Positions 51,151-61,965 of a stretch of 64,000 nucleotides of DNA are shown here, piece by piece. The stretch covers positions 57,143,469 through 57,207,468 of the forward strand of contig OY759268.1 of the NCBI GenBank assembly GCA_963662155.1, written 5' to 3'. The position numbers and the translations under genes were made by a program. The DNA is from Lamellibrachia columna. Lineage: Eukaryota; Annelida; Polychaeta; Sabellida; Siboglinidae. Position 1 is the stretch's first letter; every line of letters starts with the position of its first letter. The notes beneath the pieces are model-generated. The model was not told the origin of the DNA, searched no databases, and worked only from the letters and a program-made list of their open reading frames with translations.

Positions 51151-53490
51151 ATTTTTAGCAGTGGCAGTGTTTATATATATATATATATTTCACACAGACT
51201 TAACACTAACAGGGAGTGAGTTCCACAAAGTCGGTGCAGCAACCGGAAAAGCTCTAGTTCCGACATTTCTCTGATCACTGGGAACAAAAAGTAGATTATA
51301 CGTAAATATACTTGTTGCTGTGTTTGGGACTTTACAGGTCACGGGAGGTGAATGACCCACCCTAGGGAAACTCTGCGGGCCCCTGTATTAGTTACAGGAG
51401 TTGGTTGATTCACACCCCTGGGAAACATCTACGCTGAGCAACATAGTTTTGTTTATGTTACCTAGCAGTAAGAGTATGTGTATCTAACTGATTATGATAA
51501 TAGTTTCATGTAACTTGTAGTTGTATATCAGTCTAAATGACATGTATTACTAGTTGACACTAGAATTATCTAAACATTTAATCAAAATCGAGTAAGAAGT
51601 CAATGCTCTGACGAGTGATCTGTCCTACAGCAATGACATGGCAGCTTCAACAGAATAGAAAATAATTCAATGTATGAACATCTGACTACCTGAGTCCCAT
51701 ATTAGACGCAACGAGGTATGCAGTAAACTAATGATCATATCAATGCTATGTGTTAGAAGTATCAACGTATTGGAATACTTACAAGATAACATACCACTGA
51801 ATGTGTGCAACCAGCTTTGGAACACTTAAAGTGTGACTATTTTAATCATTGATGAATAACTGGGTCACCCACCTTTAGTATAGTGCACAATTTACATATA
51901 AATATGGTGTAAAACTGTTTGTTAATAATTTGTAAATTATTTTCACATCACAGTTTTTACGGTGTTACACAATAAACATCAGTGTCTCAACCAAAAGACG
52001 AAGTTGCTTTCAATGTGGGGCTCGAGGATACAGAGAAAACTCGACGTCTTCCGAGAACGATGACGACGACGTGAGATGATAAAGACTCAAGACTGATGGA
52101 CGACGATTACGTAAAACATCCTACAAGAATGCCATCGACAGTGATGACATTCGCCGACTTCGAGTGACTAAACTGTAACCAACGGTTGCAAGTGTTTATG
52201 ATCAACCACGAACATACTCAAACAAGTTGTGTGTGTTATGGTCATAAGGACCATAGGAACAGTCGTAAACAATACAAGAATTGGTTTCAAGTTGATAGTT
52301 AAAGTGACACTCTACATAGAGCCGAAGATGAAGCCATAAAGGTGAATAAGAAATAAAATGAACATTTGATTTATATGTGGTTCATACTGTCTCATATTTT
52401 ATGTATTATAATCCTATATTGATAATATAAACTGTAATAAAGCTTCCTTAGCCTCATAAACACATTCCTTTATTCGTCCTAATTAATAGATGTGAGAAAC
52501 GTGGCTTGGTTGGTTTGTGCATATTATATAAAGAATAAAATTGGGTTCCTTAACTTTGGAATATGTTCCTCTTCCAGAGTTTGTCAATTTTTTCATGCAA
52601 AGATTGTTTGGTGCTTCCAAGGCTGATTGTGGAAGGTAATTTCATTCCTGGAATGCGCATCGTGAGAATGTATATTTTCTTATATCGAATCTGCTGGGTG
52701 TCTTGTATAATTTTTCTTTTTTTTTCCAAATGGAATCAGCATAATCTAGATCTGGCCTCACTAACGCTGTATAGATTAACCTGCAGTCACCATGTAGATA
52801 AAAATGTGAAAATAATTTTAAAAAAATATTATCCGACCTTTCTGAACATCATATCAGGCTAAATATTGATGATATTGACAGGAAAAAAATATGCTTAGCC
52901 TGACAATTCTATTGATGCTGCAGCACCATTAAAACAACTTTATTTCATTATTACTGTCGAGCATTTTACACCTCACGTCTTTGGTATAATTTGAGTCTGA
53001 AAGGCATTGCTTTTGCATATAATTTTTGTTTTGTTTTTTATATAACTCTACACAACTTACCCCATTGTTGTGCTAGTTATAAGTTTGCTACAAATTATAT
53101 TAAATATTTTACTAATTTTACTAATGTGTCTATTGTAGTCGGAATTGCGGCATCGTCTGGCTTTGAAGCTAAGTTCACATATATTTGTCGCTGCGTTCCT
53201 GCCACAGGGAATTATCAAATTGTCAGTCGAATGAAAATTGCCGCAGACGTATGGACAAACTAACAATCCATTAGGTACTTGGCAGCGGGCCCTGTGTACA
53301 TATATTTATCTGGTCCGCCAAGCTATATGACTAGGGAACGACGACACGTGTTTCTAGCTGCATCGGTCTCAAGCCGTGTCATTGTGCACTGTGGTAGTCC
53401 TCAGTTGGTCAGTGACTCTGTAGCCGTTTCTATCTGGGAAAATCAGGTTAGAGGTGTCGTTTTTGTGACCGTCTAAGATCCCTACACACC
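51151..53490. other. Unassigned sequence right of the satellite
   Basis: It begins with a short (AT)n at 51171-51188. 51200-51360 has a translation GSEFHKVGAATGKAL that feels like an old element but was not placed. A CFQCGARGYREN stretch near 52005 resembles a broken zinc knuckle. No gene is supported. Confidence 0.4.
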
Positions 53491-53504
53491 CAATCCTACA
53501 AACC

Positions 53505-53696
53505 TGTGGCGTACAGACCCCACCATACACACCCCACCTTGCACACCCCGCCCTACACACCCTACCCTACATACCGCCCCACACACCCCACCCTACACAT
53601 CCTACCCTACATACCCGCCCTACACACCCCACCTTGCACACCCCGCCCTACACATCCTACCCTACATACCCGCCCTACACACCCCACCCTACACTT
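53505..53696. repeat. C-rich minisatellite
   Basis: Short units of the type CCCTACACACCCCACC, with CCTTGCACACCCCG and CCCTACATACCCG variants and a larger composite period of about 52-68 bp (CATCCTACCCTACATACCCG recurs). Strong strand asymmetry: the plus strand has almost no G. Confidence 0.92.
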
Positions 53697-54410
53697 TATA
53701 ATTTCTTTATCAAGTAGAGACTAGTAATCGTAAAAGGAACTAATACTCTGGAATTATGGAGAAGACAGTATGTGAAAGAAAAAACATGCATTAAAATCTA
53801 ATGTTTTGATGTAAGAAATTTGAACTTGGCAAAGATGAAACAATTCCGATACAGCGCCTGATTATATTTAAGGCGCGAGTCTCGTCACACGAACAAAACA
53901 AACCACCAAAACCATCGTCGTTGTATCGTGACTGCGGTGGGCGCCTTCACTGTACCGACACTGTATACACTATATATGAGTACGTGGAACTGGACGAACA
54001 ATGGCCGAATGCTGACCAGCCGCACAATGGTGAATCACTGACTGCGACGTGCTCTATAATATCCTTCTATACAAATCGTGCACTTTATTAGATTATCATT
54101 GCTCCATATATTTATGATATTTAGGATGTTTCAGATCTATGCTTTCAGCGTATATTAAGTCCTATCAATATTTAACAACAAATCCCATTAGGAGGATGAC
54201 TGCTAACAACATTGCCGTGTTGATCACAGTGCAAGTGCATGCACGTCGTTGGACAATTGCCAATTGCCCTGTTTTACTGTGCGATGTCTAACTTGCACTA
54301 TTCGCCAACTGGCCCAATGTTCCCCTGTATGTATATTTCGTGTAATAATGAAAGTCCAACAAGGCTATATACAACTCCCTTTTTCTAAACCATGAGAACT
54401 GGCCTGCGAT

Positions 54411-55110
54411 CGGCCATGGTTTACTATCCCGACCCTAATGTGTTAAAAAAAAATAATTTCCGATTTCCTGAACGACCATGGTATATTGCATCGACCCTAG
54501 TGTGTAGGGAACATTAACAAACATTGTTTCCGATTTCCTGAACCACTATTGCATTGACCCTAATGTCCTGAACGATCATTTCATTGACCGTAATGTGTTC
54601 GGAGCATTTCTCACAAAACAATTCCGATTTCCTGAATGACCTTGGTATATTGCATCGACCCTAATGCGTAGGGGGCATTAAAACAATTTCATATTTCCTA
54701 AAAGACCATGGTATATTGAGCCGACCTTAATGTGTTGGGAGCATTTGAAAAAAATAGTTTCCGAATTCCTATACGACATTGTTATATCGAGCTGAAACTA
54801 TTGTGTTAGGAGCATTAAAAATATATTCCGATTTCTTGAACGACCATGGTATATTGCATCGGCCCTAATGTATAGGGAGCATTTAAACATAGTTTCCTAT
54901 TTTCTGAACGACCATGGAATATTGAATCAATCCTAACGTGTTGGGAGCACTTCAAAACAATTGCTTCCGATTTCATGAACGACCATGGCATATTGCATCG
55001 ACCCTAATGTGTAGGAAGCATTATTTTTTTTTCCGATTTCCTGAGCGATCATGATATATTGAGCCGACCCTAATGTGTTGGGAGCATTTGAAAAAAATAG
55101 GGCAGTTGGA
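54411..55110. repeat. ~66-bp degenerate tandem repeat, array A
   Basis: About eleven units built on TTCCGATTTCCTGAACGACC, ATGGTATATTG, ATCGACCCTAATGTG and GGAGCATT followed by a variable A-run. Units vary by indels. Confidence 0.88.
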
Positions 55111-55194
55111 CAATACATGTGAGTACGATTTATTTATATAGCGACCGAAAATACAGATACAACAAGCGTAAATAATTATGCAAATGACTTCGAA

Positions 55195-55300
55195 GTGATC
55201 GATGCCCTCTCATCTCGATTCAGGGGGTTAACAACACTGCCATCTGGCGAGCAGAAGAATAACCAGTCAACCCGAAACGTTGAGTAAATAAATTTCAACA
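55195..55300 (+). mobile_element. Penelope-like 3' tail fragment in copy A
   Basis: TGCCATCTGGCGAGCAGAAG and later CGAAACGTTGAGTAAATAAA match the tail in copy B. The segment between (with the hairpin) is deleted here. Confidence 0.5.
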
Positions 55301-55419
55301 GTTGTGTTTATAGGAGAATCGTTACTTCATTATTCTCTACCGACTGTATGAATATTTTCAGGAATATATACATATTCTGTGAAATAAGGTACATAGACTG
55401 ATAAGTAGCGTATTCACTA

Positions 55420-55653
55420 ATGGAGGCTACTCTTTCCGTATTTACGTTTACCTATCTCGGCGCAACACGTATGGATAACAATGTGACCGGCAAATTCCGC
55501 TGGTGCCAGTTCGCACATGTTACGGAACTAACGATACGTAGAACAAAAAACATAATGGCTGAAACTGTCTATTATATCGATTTCCGATGCTCATTACCTG
55601 GTTTAGCTGCCGGCGGTAGAAAACATCTTGTCTGGCACATTCCGTTATTGTGA
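55420..55653 (+). other. 77-codon open frame, copy A (probably not a gene)
   Basis: Begins MEATLSVFTFTYLGA and ends HIPLL. The same frame is open in copy B at 58565-58798. Between the two I count five amino-acid changes (T16I, T23I, R27S, N44H, G65D) and about three silent ones, which is what neutral drift would give. No domain was recognised. The minus strand is also open in both copies. Confidence 0.3.
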
Positions 55654-56017
55654 TATAATGTGTGTAGAGCCAACGCGACCACAGGAATGGAATGCTATAG
55701 CTGCTAGCTGTTTCGACATTGACGAAACAGGTAACCAAATTATGAGTATAATTGAATATATATTTTGTTTTAAACACACATATTAAAGTTTGTTTCGGCA
55801 ACCTTCTTCAGGAACTTAATGCTGGGACAACTTAGTTATTATTGTGTTCGCCATGTGGTGCGGGACAGCATGGTTGCCAAACAGGAAAACCGATGTATCG
55901 TTTCCTGCACCCGTGTCCCAACTTCTGTACCCCACCAAAGATTCAAGTTTGCCAATAATTTACCGGATCTCTTCACTGCTGTCGTGTCTGTGTTGGATGC
56001 TTGTGCGTTCGATCTTT

Positions 56018-56205
56018 TGATCTACAGATTGTGTGACTGCTAGCAGCGTGAATATGTTTAAAAACAAGATTGATCTCTGGAGGGCGGATTACACACAAAT
56101 TTAAAATGTTAGACTCTCGATAAGCCAATGGCTTCCTTGTACACTTGCTACATGGGCCTTTGCCTTGGACGACAATCTTGATAAATACTTTAAAATCTTT
56201 TTAGC
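56018..56205 (+). mobile_element. CR1-like LINE 3' tail inserted in copy A
   Basis: The sequence encodes CVTASSVNMFKNKID and then carries the 3' UTR (CTCTCGATAAGCCAATGGCT) seen, in reverse orientation, at 60680-60840. Copy B lacks it at the matching spot (near 59178). Flanking ATCTTTT/ATCTTTTT resembles a short target duplication. The insertion is therefore younger than the A/B duplication. Confidence 0.75.
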
Positions 56206-56346
56206 GCTGATGTCGATAGACCATTTCATATTTCACATTTCACAACATACTTGGCCCGTCACCAGCGTCTGCCAAATATCCCAAGGCAGTTCAGATCATC
56301 CATCTCACAACAGCATTTTATTCAAAAACTAAGCTCGACCGTTTGT

Positions 56347-56472
56347 CTGCATCTGTGTCCAGAGTCAGGAATAAACTCCCCATCAAACTTCTAAAGACAC
56401 ATCTTTTATCTGCATCTGTGTCCAGAGTCAGGAATAAACTCCCCATCAAACTTCTAAAGACACATCTTTTAT
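56347..56472 (+). repeat. 63-bp in-frame tandem duplication in a LINE-like tail
   Basis: Two identical 63-bp units (56347-56409, 56410-56472) encode SASVSRVRNKLPIKLLKTHL, 21 codons each, resembling the RLWNKLP...LKTHL tail of LINE proteins. Copy B has a single, diverged unit near 59320, so the duplication arose after the A/B split. Confidence 0.9.
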
Positions 56473-56939
56473 CGAAATTGTATTGTTATTATATTTTTTT
56501 ATTATACGTGCAGCTCATTTTAATGCCCAAAATATCCGCTTCGTTTAATTGTAGTTATTGGCTCTTAGCCATATGCAAGCAAACACAACTCCATTTTATC
56601 TGCGAGGAGCGACACGACGATTAACAACAATGTATTTAAAAATCAGATAACTTTCATTTTACATATCCAAGGTGTGTTTAGTTTACCTGGTAGAGGTTTT
56701 CATCAACGTGTCACGTTGATTTCATCAGTACCGATGACGCTTGATGACGTCATCGTACACGTGAGGCAGTTTATAATTGCCCTCGTCTCTGTTGATGGGT
56801 GTTCTAGTATTTTTTTCCCTGTTGAACACTACGGTGCAATATCTAACTTGCCCTATTCGTCAGCTGGCCCAATGTTCCCCTGTATGCATATTTTGTGTAG
56901 TAATGACAGTCTAACAAGGCCATATATAATCCCCCTTTT

Positions 56940-57460
56940 CCATACCCTGAGGACGGGCCTGCGATCGACCATGGTTTATTTCCACGACACTAATCTGTTG
57001 GGAGCATTAAACAAAATAATTTCCGATTTCCTGAACGACCATTGTATATTGCATCGAGCCTAATGTGTTGGGAGCATTAACAAAATTCCGATTTTCTGAA
57101 CGACCATTGCATCGATCTTAATGTCCTGAATGATCATTACATCGACCCTAATGTGTTGGGAGCATTTAAAAAATGCCAGATTTCCTGGACGACAATGATA
57201 TATTGCATCGACCCTAACGTGTAGGGAGCATTTCAAAAATAGTTTCCTTTTTCCTGAACGACCATGGTATATTGAGCCGAGCCAAGTGTGTATGGATCAT
57301 TGAAACATTGTTTTCGATTTCCTGAACGACCATGGCATATTGCATCGACCCTAATATTTAGGGAACATTAAACAAATAGTTTCCGATTTCCTGAACGACC
57401 ATGGTATATTGAGCCAATTCTAATGTGTAGGGAGCATTTCCACAAAAAATAATAGTTTTT
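56940..57460. repeat. ~66-bp degenerate tandem repeat, array B
   Basis: About eight units of the same family as 54411-55110, with the same TTCCGATTTCCTGAACGACC and GGAGCATT landmarks. Confidence 0.85.
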
Positions 57461-57480
57461 AGTTTCTTTGTAATTTCTAT

Positions 57481-57830
57481 GTGGGCGCGGTGACGTAGCG
57501 GTAGAACGTCGTGGGGCGCGGTGACGTAGCGGTTAGAACGTCGGGCTTTCAATCGAGATAAACCGGGTTCGAACCCTCTTGTTGCCGTTTCGAAGCTCTG
57601 GCAATTTCGTTCATCCCACATTGCCAGTTAACTCAGCTGTATAAATAAGTACATGGCTACAGACATCTGAACGAATAGTCTTCGCGCAGTATTTGCAGCG
57701 TGGCTGAATGCTTCCTAGAGAAGTCGAGTTGGCATTGGTATGAATATGTCTGCCAGGGGGTGTAGTATAAAACGCTTTGAACAGTCCCAAGGACTGAATA
57801 CCGCGCTATATAAGAACGCTTAATGCGTTA
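57481..57830 (+). mobile_element. tRNA-derived SINE
   Basis: A pol III promoter is visible: an A-box-like TAGCGGTTAGAACG (near 57528) and a perfect B box GGTTCGAACC (57566-57575), 30-40 bases apart as in tRNAs. A partial second head (GGTGACGTAGCGGTAGAACG near 57488) precedes it. The body continues to a tail CGCGCTATATAAGAACGCTT (near 57800), a type of end common in animal SINEs. The tRNA-like part does not fold into a good cloverleaf, so it is not a tRNA gene. Confidence 0.7.
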
Positions 57831-58329
57831 CCTTTAATCGCATTTGATTTATTACCATTGTTAGTTTACCATTGTTAGGGGTTTAGCCCAATTTTTCATG
57901 TATACTATTTTGCTGGGGGGATCGAGTACCCCAGCCTTTCTGTTTGTACATGTGTGTGTATGGCTAATCAACTTGGTAATTACGCCCTACTATGGCACTT
58001 GTAACCAATTGTGATTGTCACTCCTATGTAGGGGCTATTCGGCATTCCATGCCTATGATTACTGTATTAAATAAATGGATTGCCATTTTCTCACTCATAC
58101 ATGTTTTCAGTTAAGACTGATATGTACAGAAACTAGCTCAGGCTCCACACCAGTTTTTTATATAATTAAGACCAGGCAGTCAGATTAAGTAGGGATATTA
58201 AATTCAATGACACAAGACGCAGGCATGCGAAATAAGAACGCTTGACGGCTATTTAGAGAGTTTACTCGCAAGTCAAAATAGGATTCCACGCATATCTCTA
58301 TCTGCGAAGACTGGGCTTGCGCAGGGAAC

Positions 58330-58460
58330 TCGTCTGGATTCAAGGGGGGTACCGACACATGACAACTGGCGAGCAGAAGAATAACTATTCAATCCATAAT
58401 TCTGTTCCCGATGAAGGCTGCCTACTGTAGCGGAAACGTTGAGTAAATAAATCTCAACAG
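58330..58460 (+). mobile_element. Penelope-like 3' tail with hammerhead-like motif, copy B
   Basis: ACTGGCGAGCAGAAGAATAA is followed by CCGATGA, an extra A/G, a hairpin GCTGC-CTACT-GTAGC (one G-T pair), then GGAAAC and GTTGAGTAAATAAA. The layout mirrors 24664-24693 with a different stem sequence. Confidence 0.5.
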
Positions 58461-58564
58461 TTGTGTATATAAGATAATCGTTACTTCATTATTCTCTACA
58501 TTTTCAGGAACATATTACATCTTCTGTGAAATAACGTACATACTGATAAGTAGCGTATTCACTA

Positions 58565-58798
58565 ATGGAGGCTACTCTATCCGTATTTACGTTTACCTAT
58601 CTCGGCGCGATACGTATGGATAACAATGTGATCGGCAAATTCAGCTGGTGCCAGTTCGCACATGTTACGGAACTAACGATACGTAGAACGAAACACATAA
58701 TGGCTGAAACTGTCTATTATATCGATTTCCGATGCTCATTACCTGGTTTAGCTGCCGACGGTAGAAAACATCTTGTCTGGCACATTCCGTTATTGTGA
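58565..58798 (+). other. 77-codon open frame, copy B (probably not a gene)
   Basis: The duplicate of 55420-55653, open over the same length. The change pattern between the copies does not suggest protein-level selection. Confidence 0.3.
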
Positions 58799-59570
58799 TA
58801 TAATGTGTGTAGAGCCAACGCGACCACAGGAATGGAATGCTATAGCTGTTCGCTGTTTCGACATTGACGAAACAGGTAACCAATTTATGAGTACAATTGA
58901 ATATATATTTTGTCTTAAACACATCCATTAAAGTTTACCTATTAAAATGTTTTGGAAACAATCGTTTGCCTTATTCATGAACTTAATATTGGAACGACGT
59001 AGTTATTCTTCTGTTCGCTAGGTGGTTTGGGAGAGCATGGTTGCCAAAATGGAAAACCTATTTATAATTTCCTGCACCCACGTCACGACTTCTGTTCCCT
59101 ACCAAAAATCCAGGTTTGCTAGCAATTTATCGGATCTATTCACCGCTGTTGTTTCTGTGTTGAATACTTGTGCGTTCGGTCTTTTCAACGTTGATGTCGA
59201 TAGACCATTTTACATTTCACAACATACTTGGCCCATCACCTGCGTCTGTCAAAATTAATATCCGAAGGCAAATCATCTCACAGCAGCATTTTATTCAAAA
59301 ACTAAGTTTGACATTTTGTCTGCATCTGTGTCCAGAGTCAGTAATAAACTCCCCACAAACATCTAAAGACACATATTTTCTCGAAATTGTATCGTTATAA
59401 TTATTTTTTTATTGTACCCGCGGCTCATTTTAATGCCCAAAATATCCACTTCTGTGAACAAGTTAGCCACTTATAAGCAAACACAACTCCAACGGCACTA
59501 TGAAGACAATATGTTCGGTTGAGATAAATGTGTCCACTTTATCTGCGAGGAGCGATGCCACGATTAACAA

Positions 59571-60034
59571 CAATGTGTTTAATAAAATAGTCGTCCGTAC
59601 ACTGGGCAATGCAAGTGGATTCCATCTTCTTTCACTCTCACTTGGGTCAGAGTTTGTTGTTTTGTGAATCGCATTTTAATTGTACGGCTGGTATTGCGTC
59701 ACGTCTACTAGCGACCTCTATTCAGGTGTTTTGTCGTGTGCTGTGGCTGCTTGTCTGATCAGTGGTTCGAAGTGGTAGGGGTCGCCGAGAAACCGTCCAA
59801 TTCCTTAACAATATCCAGTTATGGAAATTGTGCACAATGTTTTTTCCAGCTGCTGGTAATCTCTTCCCTCTAGTGGTTGTCACTGGCAATAAAATCTTAA
59901 AGTTTCCGGTGAGGAATTCGGTGACATCTCAACAGTACGGTATACCAAACGAAATCGCCGGTGCAGGTGTGTGACAAAATGTAATAATCACTACATGGAA
60001 AAACACTAATCTCCCCATATATGATGGTGTTAGA
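59571..60034. other. Unassigned sequence
   Basis: A 70-codon plus-strand frame at 59762-59974 has no recognised motif. Nothing else seen. Confidence 0.4.
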
Positions 60035-60470
60035 CCACATTTTTAGTATTTTATTGATGAAATCAGCTTAGTTGTTATCCTTGGTATATTTTCTAGGTAC
60101 TCTGTGTCTTTCTTATGATAAGGCCTACAAGTATGAATGCAATACTCTAAATGACGGCTAACTAATTCCTTCCCGCCATTGTATGTTATATTTCTCCCAA
60201 TGATCCCAATAATTTAATTAACCTTTCAAACCAAAACACCACATTGCTTTGACAAGTTCATGTCTCCATCATTTGAAATGTTACGTTCATGTGCCCATAT
60301 ACTGTGTTGTGAGAATTGGGAATTTACGGATCCATAAACTAAATAACATTTTAATGATGATTTCAATTTGTCTTGACCATCTTCAACGTTTCAAAACGTG
60401 TTTATCGTCCGCAAATTTCTGTACTTTGGTTATGATACCATCTTCCTAGTCATCTGTGTAATTAATTAGC
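60035..60470 (-). mobile_element. Old, diverged CR1-like LINE fragment
   Basis: The plus strand aligns loosely with 61120-61620 in order (a TCTTATGATAAGGCCTAC-like segment versus TTACGATATGGTCTCCATG; ATACTCTAAATGA; TCCGCAAATTT). It is thus the same region of the RT as LINE-D, but much older and full of indels. Confidence 0.7.
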
Positions 60471-60679
60471 GTGCCACTCTCTACGTGTGTATGTTCCCTC
60501 GTATTTCCGTCAGTTTCGCTGGTAAGTGGCTGGCATTTTGTAAGCGTACCCAGAGGCCCATGGTGACGGTTGGTACATTAAACAATATTTGAAATTCACA
60601 TGGGAGGTGGTATTACGTCGAAGGAACCAATGTGGACGTTCTCCCGTGCAATGATAGTTTAACAAGATTTAACAATATT

Positions 60680-61795
60680 TAACAAGATTTGCCATCCAAG
60701 CCAAAGGCCCAGATGGCAAGTGGACAAGGAAGCCATTGGCTTATCGAGAGTCCAACAATGTTCATCTACTTATAACCCGCCCTCCTGAGATATGTGTCAA
60801 CCTTGTTTTTAAACATATTCACGCTGCTAGCAGTTACACAATATGTAGACAATTTGTTCCATTCATTTATTGTCCTCTGTGAGAACGAGTGCTTCCTGAT
60901 GTCCAATCTACATTGATCCTTTACTAATTGTATCTCATGTCCTCTAGTTCTGTTATCCTTCTTGAGTGAGAACAACATATTTCTATCAATATTTTCATAC
61001 CCATTCAATATCTTAAAAACTTCAATCTGATCTCCTCTTAACCTCCTTGTCTTTAGAGTTGTTAAACCACATTCTTTTAGGCGTTCTTCATAACTAAGGT
61101 CTCTCAGTTCTGGAATCATTTTAGTTGCTCCTCTTTGTATGCGTTCAAGCGTATCTATATCCTTCTTACGATATGGTCTCCATGCTGGTATACAGTATTC
61201 TAAATGAGGTATAACTATTGCTTTATAAAAAGGTATAATTCACTTTTTCCCTTGTATGTTATGTTTCTTCTAATCAATCCAAGAATTTGATTACCATTTG
61301 AAGCTGCAATTCCACACTGCTCTGAAACTTTCATATCAGCACTTATTGTAACTCCTAAGTCCTTTTCTTTTACAGTAGTACCCAGAACAGTATTTCCCAT
61401 TTTATAGTTTACATTCAAGTTCCCATGTCCTGTATGTAGGCATTTACATTTCCCAAAATTGAACAACATCTGCCATTTCTCAGATCATTTCACTAATCTG
61501 TCTAGATCGTTTTGTAAATGTTGTTTATCACCATCAGTATTAACCTTTCTAAACAGTTTTGTGTCATCCGCAAATTTCAGTACGTTACTTGTTATACTGT
61601 CGTCCAAGTCATTGATATATATTAAGAATAATATAGGTCCTAATACTGTTCCTTGAGGTACCCCGCTCAAAACCGATTTCCAATTTGAAACTTCTCCATC
61701 TACTACAACTCGTTGTCTTCTGTCAGTCAGCCATTGTTCTATCCAGTCAGTTATGCAATCCTCGATACCATGGGCTTTTAATTTAAGTAGTAATC
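60680..61795 (-). mobile_element. LINE-D: CR1-like non-LTR element, 5'-truncated
   Basis: Minus strand in order: SGVPQGTVLGPILFLIYIND (near 61640), LKFADDTKLFRKV with the catalytic FADD (near 61570), MLFNFGKCKCLHTGH (near 61450), EKDLGVTISADMKVSEQC (near 61350), ITYKGKSELYLF, then LIPELRDLSYEERL-type residues (near 61100), LRGDQIEVFKILNGYENID, RTRGHEIQL, FSQRTINEWNKLS and VNMFKNKVDTYLRRAGYK (stop near 60766), and a ~90-bp 3' UTR. The order matches CR1-like RT and thumb. A few frameshifts (near 61480, 61210) inactivate it. The 5' part is absent. Confidence 0.88.
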
Positions 61796-61839
61796 TTTGT
61801 AATAAATAATAGTAATATTACGAATAATATATGATATTA

Positions 61840-61910
61840 TGATTCTGATCCTTGTGGTAACCCGCTCAGAACTGAACTATCTGTTGTGTAAGACTGAATG
61901 ACCAGCCCTG
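61840..61910 (-). mobile_element. Short scrap of CR1-like RT
   Basis: GATCCTTGTGGTAACCCGCTC parallels the VPQG-upstream region of LINE-D (near 61650). Only about 70 bp can be matched. Confidence 0.4.
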
Positions 61911-61965
61911 TCCAATGCACGTTGCGGCAGTATTTCTCTCGGATTAATAATTATAATTACTACTA

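Larger units (their letters stand above)
54280..56590. repeat. Segmental duplication, copy A
   Basis: Order: a lead-in with GGCCCAATGTTCCCCTGTAT, a ~66-bp repeat array, a PLE-like tail, a 77-codon frame, a segment with GTTGCCAAACAGG, and a LINE-like tail. The same order is found in copy B (56840-59570). Copy A alone has the LINE tail insertion near 56018-56205 and the 63-bp duplication at 56347. Confidence 0.88.
56840..59570. repeat. Segmental duplication, copy B
   Basis: Partner of copy A with the same order of parts. It is longer because of the SINE and unassigned sequence at 57465-58300. Divergence in the 77-codon region is around 3-4 percent by eye, higher elsewhere. Confidence 0.88.

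Noticed and set aside
52000..52075. Possible CCHC zinc knuckle (CFQCGARGYREN) of a gag protein
   Set aside because: His and last Cys are missing, the frame is short and no other retroelement motif is nearby.
55520..55801. Minus-strand 93-codon frame conserved in copies A and B
   Set aside because: Conservation reflects the recent duplication. Changes between copies are not biased to silent sites, and both strands are open.
57515..57590. Functional tRNA gene
   Set aside because: A- and B-box-like promoter elements are present, but the anticodon stem does not pair and the 3' side continues into a SINE body.
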